Shown in pieces: positions 24,090-33,865 of a DNA stretch of 64,000 nt. Below the pieces are notes generated by a model. It did not search any database. It was not told the origin of the DNA and worked only from the letters and a program-made list of their open reading frames with translations. This stretch comes from Eudoraea chungangensis. GTDB taxonomy: Bacteria > Bacteroidota > Bacteroidia > Flavobacteriales > Flavobacteriaceae. Position 1 is the first letter of the stretch, and each line of letters starts with the position of its first letter. Both the position numbers and the translations under genes were made by a program. The stretch covers positions 310,001 to 374,000 of the forward strand of contig NZ_JARDUB010000006.1 of the NCBI RefSeq assembly GCF_029360665.1. Reading direction: 5' to 3'.

Positions 24090-26078
24090 TTAATAACGCA
24101 CATCTATATTAAAGCCTACCCCTAAATTATTAAGCCTTTTAAACTTTCCCTGACTAGATTGCTTGTGAAGGGTGCCTGTGGTCAATAGCCCAAGTGAGAA
24201 AAATATCGCTTCTCCTTTTATATTCTCCCCTTCAGAATCCACCCATTCTAAGGTGACAATGACGTCTTCCTTTAAGACAATGTCATAAGGTCTTAAGTCT
24301 ACACGCACCAACCCGGTCTGTTTCGGGTCTATTGTCACAAAAATATTATCCCGTAGAATATTATTTGCCGGTCTTCCCTTTTCCACTTTATAGAAATTCA
24401 GTCTGAATATAGTTTTTGTACTAAGTCGGTTCTGGGAAACAGAGAAATTAAAACTGTCCACAAAGTTAGGTGCTTTTCGAACGTTAATTTTTATCCCCAT
24501 TTCGGCTCCTAGTTGGTTATGACTAAATCCAGCACTAAGAAATTTAGCGGTTGTTTTGTTACCCAGGGTTTTTCTTTTAAAGGCTTTGGCAGTCACAACC
24601 ACTTCACCTAACTCGCTAATCTCTTCTTCAAGTAGTACTTGCAAAGACAATGGATTTGCTATTAATTCACTTACCAATAGCTCTATTGACTTATAACCTA
24701 TCATAGATATTCTAAGTGTGTCCTTATTGTATCCTTCAGCCAAATCTAATTCAAAAAAACCGGTATCATTGGTAACGGTTCCTAGGTCTCCGTTCAAGAT
24801 TCCGATGTTTACGTAGGGTAGGGGTTCTTTTGTTTTCATATCCATTATCATCCCATTCAAAGTGATTCCACCTGAATGGTTGACATTTTTTTCTTCCAAA
24901 GAAAGCCTATAGGTTCTATTGGTGGTATTCTCCTTTAGTTCTAAGATGGCCCAATACTCCTTAAATCCTGCATACTCCAATAAAACATCCTTAAAAAAAA
25001 GTACCGTGGCTCGTTGTATTTGCCCGTAATTTATAACAGCTTCCGGAGATGCATTTAAAATAGCAGGAATACAAGTAAAATGGGCATGTTCGCTATTCCT
25101 GAAACGCAGATAATACTTTTCAGAACTTAATTGTTTAAAATAGTGGAATTCTTCTGTTGGGCTAAATTCACTAAGCTTATCCCCGCTTTCCATGTAAAGG
25201 TACTTTATCACCTGACTTTCAGGATCTAATAATCCCCTACTATGTATGGTTCGAATAAACTGGTCATTATCCTCTGCAGTGGCATCATTCGCATATAGGT
25301 TGGTATCGTTATCTCCTTCTCCAAAATAATGGGTTTCTGATCCATCCAAAGATACCATAGCTTTGATTTTAGGATTACGGTTTACCATCATGGCAGCGCT
25401 CATCCCGCCCCAACTGCAGCCTAACACACCTATATTTGATGTATTAATCTCCAAGTCCATTTGTTTTTCCAAATAGTCAATTGCGAATTCCGCATCTAGA
25501 ACTTGTTCCATGGTATCCTCTAATTCGTTGGTCATGTCTCCCGGATACCTGCCAATAGAGGAAATAGACACCACCACAAATCCATTTTTGGCGAGTTCTT
25601 CAAAAATGGTATAATTTTCAAATCCCATCCCATTGAACCCTGCCATATAAACAATTAATGGAAATACTTTCCTAACGGGTTTAGCACCTAAAAAACTATT
25701 GGTCGGAATTTGCAATAATGTTTCTCCATTAGTGCCAACTCCTAATTCTGCCACGAAAAATTGTGCCAGTTCTTCCGTAATTCCGGAATAATCAGTTTCT
25801 TCCTGATAAATTTTAGTTCTTTGCTCGAAGAGTTGAAATAAATCCTGAAAAAGCATAGGGTTATCCTGAGTTTCATCGGCGGGGTACCAAATATCCAAGT
25901 CTAGTGGTCGGTAATGCAGTCTGTCGGTTACACTTGCAAAAGGTTTATAAACCCTGCTCTCATCTACTAAAGAGACTGTTTTAAAACCGGCTTTATATTT
26001 ACTGGCCTCGGAATTTTGTGCCTTTAAAAAATGAGGTAGAGCCCATAACGAAAGAAGAATGCACACTTTCCAATTCAT
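24090..26078 (-). CDS. Secreted alpha/beta hydrolase fused to a carboxypeptidase-regulatory-like domain
   Basis: A signal peptide is followed by an alpha/beta hydrolase (about 55-370) with nucleophile Ser222 in GCSWGG, 'YMAGFNG' as a likely oxyanion region, Asp in 'SLDGSE' and His331/333 in 'SEHAHF'. Residues 405-485 form a CarboxypepD_reg-like domain ('GMIMDMKTKEPLPYVNIGI', 'TVTNDTGFFELDL'), then 'EVVVTAKAFKRK', the motif that usually follows in TonB-dependent receptors. Here, however, a beta-rich tail of ~160 residues follows instead of a barrel. The hydrolase resembles acetylhydrolases; the substrate is unknown. Confidence 0.8.
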   Translation of the reverse strand: MNWKVCILLSLWALPHFLKAQNSEASKYKAGFKTVSLVDESRVYKPFASVTDRLHYRPLDLDIWYPADETQDNPMLFQDLFQLFEQRTKIYQEETDYSGITEELAQFFVAELGVGTNGETLLQIPTNSFLGAKPVRKVFPLIVYMAGFNGMGFENYTIFEELAKNGFVVVSISSIGRYPGDMTNELEDTMEQVLDAEFAIDYLEKQMDLEINTSNIGVLGCSWGGMSAAMMVNRNPKIKAMVSLDGSETHYFGEGDNDTNLYANDATAEDNDQFIRTIHSRGLLDPESQVIKYLYMESGDKLSEFSPTEEFHYFKQLSSEKYYLRFRNSEHAHFTCIPAILNASPEAVINYGQIQRATVLFFKDVLLEYAGFKEYWAILELKENTTNRTYRLSLEEKNVNHSGGITLNGMIMDMKTKEPLPYVNIGILNGDLGTVTNDTGFFELDLAEGYNKDTLRISMIGYKSIELLVSELIANPLSLQVLLEEEISELGEVVVTAKAFKRKTLGNKTTAKFLSAGFSHNQLGAEMGIKINVRKAPNFVDSFNFSVSQNRLSTKTIFRLNFYKVEKGRPANNILRDNIFVTIDPKQTGLVRVDLRPYDIVLKEDVIVTLEWVDSEGENIKGEAIFFSLGLLTTGTLHKQSSQGKFKRLNNLGVGFNIDVRY

Positions 26079-26246
26079 GTTTCTAAGGTAATAGCTTAAA
26101 TGCTATGACCTTTGTAAATAAGTGTTAAAACAGCAAGCAAGGGAAGGATGTTAATCGGTTTTAACAAATAGGAGCAATTAAAGTTCGTTCTTAGGTTTAA
26201 AATCAATACATTTATTACAAATAATCACCTTATATAAAAAGACACT

Positions 26247-27302
26247 ATGGAAGCAATACAAGTTAAAGCATACGGTACCACTTCTGCTGAGGCGGATTTA
26301 AATCAAATGGAAATTCCTAGGCGAAAACCTACTCCTAAAGATATTGAAATAGACATTCTATTTTGCGGGGTTTGTCATTCTGATTTACATTTCGCGAAAA
26401 ATGATTGGGGAATGACGCAGTATCCTGTAGTGCCCGGACATGAAATAGTGGGAAGAGTATTATCGGTAGGGGCAAAGGTGACAGATTATAAAAAAGGAGA
26501 TCTAGTTGCCGTGGGATGCTTGGTAGATTCCTGTAGAAGTTGTAGTAATTGTAAGGCCGACTTGGAGCAATATTGTCCTGAATGGGTGGGTACATATGGT
26601 GGCTTTGACAAGCATTTAAAAACCAATACACACGGAGGTTATTCGGAGAGTATTGTGGTAGACGAAGATTTTGTCCTGAGGGTTCCTGAAAACCTGGACC
26701 ATGCCGGAATAGCCCCAGTACTATGTGCTGGTATTACTACCTGGTCCCCATTGCGACATTGGAAGGTGGGAAAGGATAGTAAGGTAGCTGTTGTAGGCCT
26801 AGGGGGCTTAGGACATATGGCGATTAAATTAGCCCATGCCCTCGGAGCCCATGTAAGCTTATTTTCCAGATCTAACAATAAAATAGAAGATGCCAAAGCC
26901 TTGGGGGCAGATGAAGTAATTATTTCTACAGACGAAACCGCTATGCAAAGTGCTATGGGCAAATTTGATCTTATATTGGATACCGTTCCTTATGAGCACG
27001 ATTTAAACCCTTATGTCGGCACCTTAGCTACAAATGGCACCTTGGTAGTAGTGGGATATCTGGGTCCTTTAGATCCAATGTTGGTTACTGTACCTATGAT
27101 TATGGGGCGTAAATCGGTGGCCGGTTCCTTAATTGGTGGTATTGCCGAAACCCAGGAATTATTGGATTTTTGCGGGGAACATAATATTACGTCGGATGTA
27201 GAAGTCATCAATATTCAGGATATTAATGAGGCCTATGGCCGTATGTTGAAGAGCGATGTAAAGTATCGTTTCGTAATAGACATGAAGTCGCTAAAAAGTT
27301 AG
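26247..27302 (+). CDS. NADP-dependent aldehyde reductase / alcohol dehydrogenase, YahK type
   Basis: A cinnamyl-alcohol-dehydrogenase-like MDR enzyme of 351 residues. Catalytic zinc: Cys in 'CGVCHSDLH' and His-Glu in 'VPGHEIVG'. Structural zinc: cysteines in 'DSCRSCSNCKADLEQYC'. The coenzyme motif is GLGGLG, followed by 'SLFSRSNNK', where Ser-Arg fits NADP preference. The segment 'TYGGFDKHLKTNTHGGYSE' is typical of YahK/AdhC. It probably detoxifies aldehydes in the cytosol. It is monocistronic with a strong terminator directly behind it. Confidence 0.9.
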   Translation: MEAIQVKAYGTTSAEADLNQMEIPRRKPTPKDIEIDILFCGVCHSDLHFAKNDWGMTQYPVVPGHEIVGRVLSVGAKVTDYKKGDLVAVGCLVDSCRSCSNCKADLEQYCPEWVGTYGGFDKHLKTNTHGGYSESIVVDEDFVLRVPENLDHAGIAPVLCAGITTWSPLRHWKVGKDSKVAVVGLGGLGHMAIKLAHALGAHVSLFSRSNNKIEDAKALGADEVIISTDETAMQSAMGKFDLILDTVPYEHDLNPYVGTLATNGTLVVVGYLGPLDPMLVTVPMIMGRKSVAGSLIGGIAETQELLDFCGEHNITSDVEVINIQDINEAYGRMLKSDVKYRFVIDMKSLKS

Positions 27303-27321
27303 ACCATAAGTAAAAAAACTA

Positions 27322-27356
27322 AAAAGCCGGTATTCCTTGAGAATACCGGCTTTTGT
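27322..27356 (+). terminator. Rho-independent terminator
   Basis: A 14-bp perfect stem, AAAAGCCGGTATTC/GAATACCGGCTTTT, with a 5-nt loop. It lies 20 bp after the YahK-type gene. The remaining 254 bp up to 27610 show no gene or clear element. Confidence 0.92.
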
Positions 27357-27610
27357 TATTATACCATCAGAATGGCCTTAAACTATTGTGATGCCTCCTT
27401 AAAAAAATAACTGCACCGATACTTTTAGCAAGAATTAATAAATTTTAAATATCATTAGTACCCTACAGAATGTCTACAATATGTGCTCATCCATGATTTA
27501 ACCATTATGAAAGTTCCTGAAATATAATTCAGGCTGACGAAATTATCATTTAATCAGCATTTCACTTCTGTTTTCCATTATTTAGCCTTGAATTTAAAAA
27601 TAGAAATACC

Positions 27611-28717
27611 ATGTTTAAAAAATATCGCATACTTAAATGGATTGGCCTTTTTATACTAACACTAATTGTTGTAGTGGTGTCCTTTGGTTTTTGGTTTAAA
27701 AGTTTAATCCCGCCCAAAGACACTTCAACAATAAATACAACTGCAGCCAATATCCCTTATTTATCAGAGAAAATAGTACCCCATAGGGGAAAAATACTGG
27801 CGGTGGTTACCAGTGCCGCTACTATGGGGAAAACCAATAAGAGTACAGGTTATGAGTTAACAGAATTGGCTAGAGCTTATTATACATTTAAGGCTAATGG
27901 TTTTGAAGTAGATATTGCAAGCCCGGAAGGAGGGAAGCCACCGGTTGTAATTGATGATGACGATATGGGGCCCTATGACTTTGCATTTTTAAACGATTCT
28001 CTTGCGCAATTTAAAACCAGTCATACGCTAAAGGTAGACGATGTAGTCGCAGAGGAGTACCAGGCCATATTTTTTGTAGGTGGAAAAGGTGCGATGTTCG
28101 ATTTGCCGAATAATATTTCTATCCAGTCTTTGGTAAAAGACTACTATCAAAATAATAAAGTAATAGGAGCTGTTTGCCATGGACCTGCTGCTTTAGTCAA
28201 TGTTGTTTTAGATAATGGTCAGCTACTCCTCAAGGATAAAACGGTAAGCGGGTTTACCAATAAAGAAGAACTTCTCTTGATAAAAGATGCTAAGTCTATA
28301 TTTCCATTTTTATTACAAGATAAGATGATGGCACAGGGTGCCAGCTTTCAAGAAGGCCCTATGTATCTGGCCAAGGTAAGTAAGCATGAAAATATAGTAA
28401 CTGGCCAAAACCCGTGGTCTACCTGGGATGTCGCCAATAGCATGATTCAACAATTAGGGTATACACCAAAACACAGGGAACCTACAGACGAAGAAAATGC
28501 GGTAGAAATTCTTTTAACCTATAAGTATAATGGCAAAGAAGAGGCCAGGCAAAGACTTAAGCAGCTTGTGGTTGAAGAACAAAAGCCCCTTAATAGGGTG
28601 TTTATTGCCCAGCACAGCCTTGTCTCGGCGATGAAGGGAGAGGTTGGTAACTTCTTTAATATGATTGGCTTGGTTGCTTATGCTAAAAGTTGCGAAGCTG
28701 AACAAATGAAAATTTAG
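27611..28717 (+). CDS. Membrane-anchored DJ-1/PfpI-family protein
   Basis: A single N-terminal helix (about 11-30) anchors a DJ-1/PfpI (class I glutamine-amidotransferase-like) domain. The nucleophile elbow is GAVCHGPAA with Cys189-His190, and 'YELTELA' (81-87) supplies the conserved Glu. The segment 'MGPYDFAF' to 'FVGGKGAMFDLP' matches the Hsp31/glyoxalase III group. After about residue 300 a ~65-residue helical extension is present. It could be a glyoxalase- or chaperone-like protein on the periplasmic side. The AraC regulator follows after 26 bp, probably in one operon. Confidence 0.82.
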   Translation: MFKKYRILKWIGLFILTLIVVVVSFGFWFKSLIPPKDTSTINTTAANIPYLSEKIVPHRGKILAVVTSAATMGKTNKSTGYELTELARAYYTFKANGFEVDIASPEGGKPPVVIDDDDMGPYDFAFLNDSLAQFKTSHTLKVDDVVAEEYQAIFFVGGKGAMFDLPNNISIQSLVKDYYQNNKVIGAVCHGPAALVNVVLDNGQLLLKDKTVSGFTNKEELLLIKDAKSIFPFLLQDKMMAQGASFQEGPMYLAKVSKHENIVTGQNPWSTWDVANSMIQQLGYTPKHREPTDEENAVEILLTYKYNGKEEARQRLKQLVVEEQKPLNRVFIAQHSLVSAMKGEVGNFFNMIGLVAYAKSCEAEQMKI

Positions 28718-28743
28718 TTAAATTTGAATAAACGCGTACCTAT

Positions 28744-29802
28744 TTGACTTTTTCAGACATAATTCTAGTTATAGTTAGTAGTGCCGGACTTCTGCATGGT
28801 ATTGCCTTTGCGGTCTATTTGTTCTTTTTTAAAAAGAAAAAAACAGTAACGAATTATCTGTTAGGCCTAATCTTAGTGTTTATGGCTTTTAGAATAGGGA
28901 AGTCGGTTATGCTAAATTTTGGTAGTGATTTAGAACCAATTTTTATTTTTATTGGTCTTGCCTTTCTCTTATTAACTGGCCCTTTACTTCGTTGGTACGT
29001 ATTGGGAATGACCAAGGTGAATTTCCAAATACACCAAAGATACTATTTGGAAATTCTCCCTTTTGCCCTGATGTTTATAGCAAGCCTTTTTGTTTCCAAA
29101 CATTGGTTTAAAACGAACAGCAGGGAAGTCATAATTGTATTTGCAAGTGCGCTTATATTTATTTACTTACACCTTGCCTTTTATATTTTCCTGGCGGGAA
29201 GGCATCTAAAAAAAATAGAATTTAGCTTTAAAAAAGAGCAGCGAACCAAATCCCAAAAGATTGTAATTCGCTGGTTGCGGTATGTTATTGTTGGGTTTAT
29301 TGTTATTTGGGTATCTTATGTCCTTAACATTATTGAGGATACTGTTCCGTATGTAATAGGACCAATTCTCTATTCTGTGGTGGTGTATTATCTGAGTTTT
29401 AAAGCCTTTCAATTTAAGATAACGGACCTCGATGGGACAGTATTTAAAAAGAATAATACTGAAAATCTTTTCCACAGCATAACTTCCTTAGTAACTAAGA
29501 ATAAACTTTATCTCTCAGAAGACATATCCCTGACTTCATTAAGTAAGTTAGTTGGGAAAAGTACACAACAAACATCAGAAGCAATCAATCAATATGCCAA
29601 TCGTAATTTTAACGACTTCATAAATTATTATAGAATTCAAGAAGCAAAAAAATTGCTTTTAGACAAGGCCTCCAAAAACTACACTATTTCTACCATTGCC
29701 TTTGATGTGGGCTTTAGCTCCTTGTCTTCTTTTAATAGTGCTTTTAAAAAATTTGAAAACGACACTCCTTCTTCATACAAAAGAAGAGAATTAGGGCTAT
29801 AG
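28744..29802 (+). CDS. AraC-family regulator with membrane-spanning N-terminus
   Basis: Residues 1-220 hold about seven hydrophobic helices, and the last ~110 residues are an AraC-type DNA-binding domain ('LTSLSKLVGKSTQQTSEAINQY', 'NFNDFINYYRIQEAKKLL', 'IAFDVGFSSLSSFNSAFKKFENDTPSSYKR'). This membrane-bound AraC type is common in flavobacteria and is thought to sense signals in or across the membrane. The start is TTG. Its position directly behind the DJ-1 gene suggests it regulates that gene or responds to the same stress. Confidence 0.85.
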   Translation: MTFSDIILVIVSSAGLLHGIAFAVYLFFFKKKKTVTNYLLGLILVFMAFRIGKSVMLNFGSDLEPIFIFIGLAFLLLTGPLLRWYVLGMTKVNFQIHQRYYLEILPFALMFIASLFVSKHWFKTNSREVIIVFASALIFIYLHLAFYIFLAGRHLKKIEFSFKKEQRTKSQKIVIRWLRYVIVGFIVIWVSYVLNIIEDTVPYVIGPILYSVVVYYLSFKAFQFKITDLDGTVFKKNNTENLFHSITSLVTKNKLYLSEDISLTSLSKLVGKSTQQTSEAINQYANRNFNDFINYYRIQEAKKLLLDKASKNYTISTIAFDVGFSSLSSFNSAFKKFENDTPSSYKRRELGL

Positions 29803-30024
29803 TCATAGTAGGCTATAGATCCAACTTGCTTTTAGATAAAGGCATATTTTCTATCTTAAATCTATAAAGGGCCTTATTTAGCCTTCCATTTCTTTAAGGA
29901 TAATTAGTAGTTAACTCCTTCCTGTCATAGAAACAGCCCTATTTCATTCTTTCTTATTTAAGATTTTGTTAACACATAAATATAGCTTAACTTCAACATG
30001 TCTTCCCCTCCCAATTAGTCCACT

Positions 30025-31281
30025 ATGAAGAAATCCTATTTTGTGCTTTGCCTAATTTGGCTTTTTACTACCCAAATAAGTGCTCAGTTTAAATTAGACG
30101 CCGAAATTAGACCAAGATTTGAGTATCGCCATGGATTTGGTACACTCTTTCCCAATAATGCGGATCCTTCTGGATTTGTTTCACAACGTACTAGATTAAA
30201 TACCACTTACCAAAACGAATATTTACACTTTTATGTTAGCGTACAGGATATACGGGTATGGGGTGATGTCCCGCAATTAAACAAGGCAGACAATAATGGT
30301 CTGGGATTGTTTCAGGCCTGGGGAGAAATACTTTTTTCCAACGAAATGAGCCTTAGACTTGGTAGGCAGGCTGTGGATTTAGATGACCAAAGAATTTTTG
30401 GGAGTGTAGCTTGGGCGCAGCAGGCAAGAAGCCATGATATGGCGTTGTTTAAATACCAGAAAAACAACCATTCCTTGCAGCTGGGAGCGGCATACAACCA
30501 GGATGGGGAATCTAATACGGGTAACCTGCTAACCGTGCAAAATACCTATAAGACGCTGCAATATGGATGGTACCATCGAAACTGGGACAAGCTAGCAGCA
30601 AGTTTTTTATTTCTGAATAACGGACAGCAATATACCGATACCATCAACGCAGATAATAATACCACCCGATTTAGCCAGACTCTTGGCACCCATTTAAAAT
30701 CTAACAATCAAAAACTTGGATGGTGGGCTAATCTTTATTATCAATTTGGAAACGACGTAAACAGCAACCGCATTAGTGCTTATTTAATAGCTCTAGAAGG
30801 GAGTTATAAATTAAACCCAAAATTTTCTGTACTCCTGGGAGGAGAAGTCCTTAGCGGAAATGATGGTGGGGCACCTACAGATGGAAAGAACAAAGCGTTT
30901 GCACCCCTTTACGGAACTAACCATAAGTTTAATGGATTAATGGATTATTTTTATGTGGGTAACCACGCAAACAATGTTGGCCTATTTGATCTATATCTGG
31001 GTGCAAACATTGGTCTGGGAGAGAAATCTTCCCTATATGCGCGAATTCATAATTTCTCATCGGCAGCGGACCTGGTCGGAACCGAAAAGAAACAATTGGG
31101 TGTGGAAGCAGATTTTGTTTATACCTATAAGTTTAAAAAGGATATTATCCTAAACGCAGGTTATTCCCAATTGTTCGCAGCAGAAGGTATGGAAGTACTG
31201 AAAAACAATTTTGACGGAAATGCTAATTATTGGGGATGGGTTATGTTGACCATTAAACCAACCCTATACCAATCCAAATAA
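30025..31281 (+). CDS. Alginate_exp-type outer-membrane porin, first gene of nap operon
   Basis: The signal peptide ends at about residue 20 (TTQISAQ). The mature ~398 residues are made of amphipathic strands with the family blocks 'EIRPRFEYRHGFGTL', 'SQRTRLNTTYQNEYLHFYVSVQDIRVWGD', 'SLRLGRQAVDLDDQRIFG' and a C-terminal strand 'YWGWVMLTIKPTL'. This is the alginate-export (AlgE-like) barrel family, used in many bacteria as a general anion-selective porin. It ends 10 bp before napD, so co-transcription is likely and nitrate/nitrite passage is a reasonable inference. The 222 bp upstream show no recognisable operator. Confidence 0.82.
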   Translation: MKKSYFVLCLIWLFTTQISAQFKLDAEIRPRFEYRHGFGTLFPNNADPSGFVSQRTRLNTTYQNEYLHFYVSVQDIRVWGDVPQLNKADNNGLGLFQAWGEILFSNEMSLRLGRQAVDLDDQRIFGSVAWAQQARSHDMALFKYQKNNHSLQLGAAYNQDGESNTGNLLTVQNTYKTLQYGWYHRNWDKLAASFLFLNNGQQYTDTINADNNTTRFSQTLGTHLKSNNQKLGWWANLYYQFGNDVNSNRISAYLIALEGSYKLNPKFSVLLGGEVLSGNDGGAPTDGKNKAFAPLYGTNHKFNGLMDYFYVGNHANNVGLFDLYLGANIGLGEKSSLYARIHNFSSAADLVGTEKKQLGVEADFVYTYKFKKDIILNAGYSQLFAAEGMEVLKNNFDGNANYWGWVMLTIKPTLYQSK

Positions 31282-31291
31282 ATATATAAGA

Positions 31292-31531
31292 ATGCCAATA
31301 AAAAGCTATTTAGTTCATCCACAAGAGAGTAAGAAACATGCTGTAATAGAAATGCTATCTAGGATGCAACAATGTGATGTAGTAGTTGCCGAGAATGAAA
31401 ATATCCTGGTTTTAGTTACCGAAACAGAATCCAAAGAAGAAGAAGCGAACTTAAAAGAAGCATTAGAGAAAATAGGTGACATTAAACTAATGGCATTGGT
31501 ATCTGGCTTTGACACACGCAAAAAAATATAA
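31292..31531 (+). CDS. napD: Periplasmic nitrate reductase maturation chaperone NapD
   Basis: A cytosolic chaperone that binds the NapA Tat signal peptide. The 79 residues fit NapD: an N-terminal strand 'IKSYLVHPQ', a helix 'SKKHAVIEMLSRMQ', the block 'CDVVVAENENILVLVTE', and a C-terminal strand 'IKLMALVSGFDT'. It lies 2 bp before napA, the usual napDA arrangement, which strengthens the assignment. Confidence 0.85.
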   Translation: MPIKSYLVHPQESKKHAVIEMLSRMQQCDVVVAENENILVLVTETESKEEEANLKEALEKIGDIKLMALVSGFDTRKKI

Positions 31532-31533
31532 CT

Positions 31534-33864
31534 ATGTATACGTCCTTACAAACGAATAGACGTGATTTTATAAAGAAAATGGCCAAGCTCTCTGCGATGA
31601 CCGCGGCGGCAACTATGTTTCCGGGAATCATCTTTGCAGAAGAACAAGAGAAAGGAATACCAGCAGATACAAATCTGGATTGGAAAAAAGCCCCCTGTCG
31701 TTTTTGTGGAGTAGGCTGCGGTGTTTTAATTGGCACCGAAAACGGAAAGGCTATTGCTGTTAAGGGAGATCCCAAATCCCCAGTAAATAAGGGTCTTTGC
31801 TGTGTTAAAGGATACCATTCTATTATGGCACTTTACGGCTCTGACCGCTTAACACAGCCACTAGTTAAAAAAGGAAATACCTATATTAAAACTAGTATGA
31901 AAGAAGCCCTAGACCTTGTAGCTTCTAAAATGCGGGAAACAATAAAAGAATATGGTAAAGACGCCGTGTCTATATACGGCTCGGGACAATGGACTATCCC
32001 AGATGGATATGTGGCATCCAAATTATTTAAGGGATGTATTGGTACCAATAATGTAGAAGCCAATGCTCGTCTTTGCATGGCAACTGCGGTAACTGGTTTT
32101 TTAACTTCCTTCGGCTTAGATGAACCTATGGGCTGCTATGAAGATATTGACTATGCCGACACCTTTGTTTTATGGGGTAACAATATGGCAGAGATGCACC
32201 CGGTACTTTTCTCCCGCCTGTTAGACCAACGCCAGCAAAGAGGTGTTAAGATTGTTGACTTGGCTACTAGGACTACGCGTACGAGTATGGCTGCAGACAA
32301 ATCTATTCTCTTTAATCCACAAACCGACCTGGCGGTGGCAAATGCCATTTGTTATGAGCTAATTAAAAATGGTTGGGTTAACAATTCTTTTGTAGAAGAA
32401 CATTGTAATTTTAGCAAAGGTCTTACCAAAATGGGCTATGGTTTAGAAGATAATTACCAGTTTACAGATAAACCCGAAGCAATCAGTTTTGAAGATTATA
32501 AGACATTTCTAGAAGACTATACCCCAGAAAGAGTCTCTGTAGTATCCGGAGTCTCTGTAAAAGACATAAAATATCTCGCTGCTCATTATGGAGATCCAAA
32601 CAAAAAGGTGATGTCTTTGTGGTGTATGGGAATGAACCAACATTCTCGTGGAACCTGGATAAATAATCTGGTATACAACATACACCTGCTTACAGGTAAA
32701 ATTTCGAGTCCTGGAAATAGTCCTTTTTCCCTGACAGGACAACCCAGTGCTTGTGGTACGGTCAGGGAAGTGGGTACACTTACACATAAGCTACCCCATG
32801 GAGTAGTCAATAACAAAGAGAACAGGGAGTTTGCAGCCAAGATATGGAATGTACCGGTGGAAAATATTGATCCTAAACCAACCTACCATACGGTGGAGAT
32901 GTTCCGGGCATTAGATCGGGGAGATATTCGGTTTATGTGGATACAAGTAACCAACCCTATGGTTACTATGCCAAAACTTAAAAGGTACAGAGATGCCGCG
33001 AAAAAAGAAGGCCGCTTTATTGTAGTCTCTGATATTTATCCTACCCCTACAACGGATATTGCAGATGTTATTCTACCTTCTGCGATGTGGGTTGAAAGGG
33101 AAGGCATGTATGGGAACTCAGAAAGAAGAACCCAGTATTTTGAAAAGATGCTAGACCCCCCTGGGGAGGCCATAAGTGATACTATGCAACTAATTGAAGT
33201 GGCAAAGCGTATGGGCTACGAGAAACAGTTCTATTACAAAGACGAGACCCATATTGAAGAAATATACACGGAATACCGAAAACATCATGAGGGAAAAAAA
33301 CACAATTTAGCACCTTTGGAAGTGCTGAAATCTCAGGCCGGAGCTATTTGGCCGTATGTAGACGGAAAAGAAACAAAATGGCGATTTAATGCCAAATACG
33401 ACCCCGCCTGTTCTAACGGAAAAGACTTTCATTTTTATGGTAAAAAAGATGGGAAAGCTGTTATTTGGCAACGCCCTTATGAACCTGCAGCGGAAGAACC
33501 CGATAAGGAATACCCCTTCTGGTTAGGTACCGGTAGGGTAGTAGAGCATTGGCATACAGGGTCTATGACCCGGCGAATTCCTGTCTTGCATCAGGCAATG
33601 CCACATGCTTATGTGGAATTACATCCAGAAGATGCTAGTCGGATGCAAATAAAAACGGGAGACAAGGTAAAACTAACAACCCGCAGGGGAGATATTACCT
33701 TACCTGCTTCCGTCAATGAAAGAGGAGTACCGGCACCAATGCAGGTCTTTGTGCCATTTTTTGATGAAAACATGCTTATAAATGATCTTACTCTTGATTC
33801 GTTCTGTCCTATATCCAAAGAACCGGATTATAAAAAGTGTGCGGTAAAAGTTGAAAAAGTATAA
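31534..33864 (+). CDS. napA: Periplasmic nitrate reductase catalytic subunit NapA
   Basis: A molybdopterin enzyme that reduces nitrate to nitrite in the periplasm. A Tat signal (NRRDFIKK) is at 8-15. The [4Fe-4S] ligands are Cys55, Cys58, Cys62 and Cys89 (CRFCGVGC...GLC). The Mo ligand is Cys181 in ARLCMATAVTGF. The C-terminal block with 'EHWHTGSMTRR' and the ending 'LDSFCPISKEPDYKKCAVKVEKV' are NapA hallmarks. The 776 residues are slightly below the ~830 of proteobacterial NapA, closer to shorter forms. Neighbouring napD and napB-like genes argue against an assimilatory NasA. Confidence 0.93.
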   Translation: MYTSLQTNRRDFIKKMAKLSAMTAAATMFPGIIFAEEQEKGIPADTNLDWKKAPCRFCGVGCGVLIGTENGKAIAVKGDPKSPVNKGLCCVKGYHSIMALYGSDRLTQPLVKKGNTYIKTSMKEALDLVASKMRETIKEYGKDAVSIYGSGQWTIPDGYVASKLFKGCIGTNNVEANARLCMATAVTGFLTSFGLDEPMGCYEDIDYADTFVLWGNNMAEMHPVLFSRLLDQRQQRGVKIVDLATRTTRTSMAADKSILFNPQTDLAVANAICYELIKNGWVNNSFVEEHCNFSKGLTKMGYGLEDNYQFTDKPEAISFEDYKTFLEDYTPERVSVVSGVSVKDIKYLAAHYGDPNKKVMSLWCMGMNQHSRGTWINNLVYNIHLLTGKISSPGNSPFSLTGQPSACGTVREVGTLTHKLPHGVVNNKENREFAAKIWNVPVENIDPKPTYHTVEMFRALDRGDIRFMWIQVTNPMVTMPKLKRYRDAAKKEGRFIVVSDIYPTPTTDIADVILPSAMWVEREGMYGNSERRTQYFEKMLDPPGEAISDTMQLIEVAKRMGYEKQFYYKDETHIEEIYTEYRKHHEGKKHNLAPLEVLKSQAGAIWPYVDGKETKWRFNAKYDPACSNGKDFHFYGKKDGKAVIWQRPYEPAAEEPDKEYPFWLGTGRVVEHWHTGSMTRRIPVLHQAMPHAYVELHPEDASRMQIKTGDKVKLTTRRGDITLPASVNERGVPAPMQVFVPFFDENMLINDLTLDSFCPISKEPDYKKCAVKVEKV

Positions 33865-33865
33865 A

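Noticed and set aside
31534-33864. Assimilatory nitrate reductase NasA or a formate dehydrogenase instead of NapA
   Set aside because: The Tat signal, napD 2 bp upstream, cytochrome genes downstream and the C-terminal NapA block fit only NapA.
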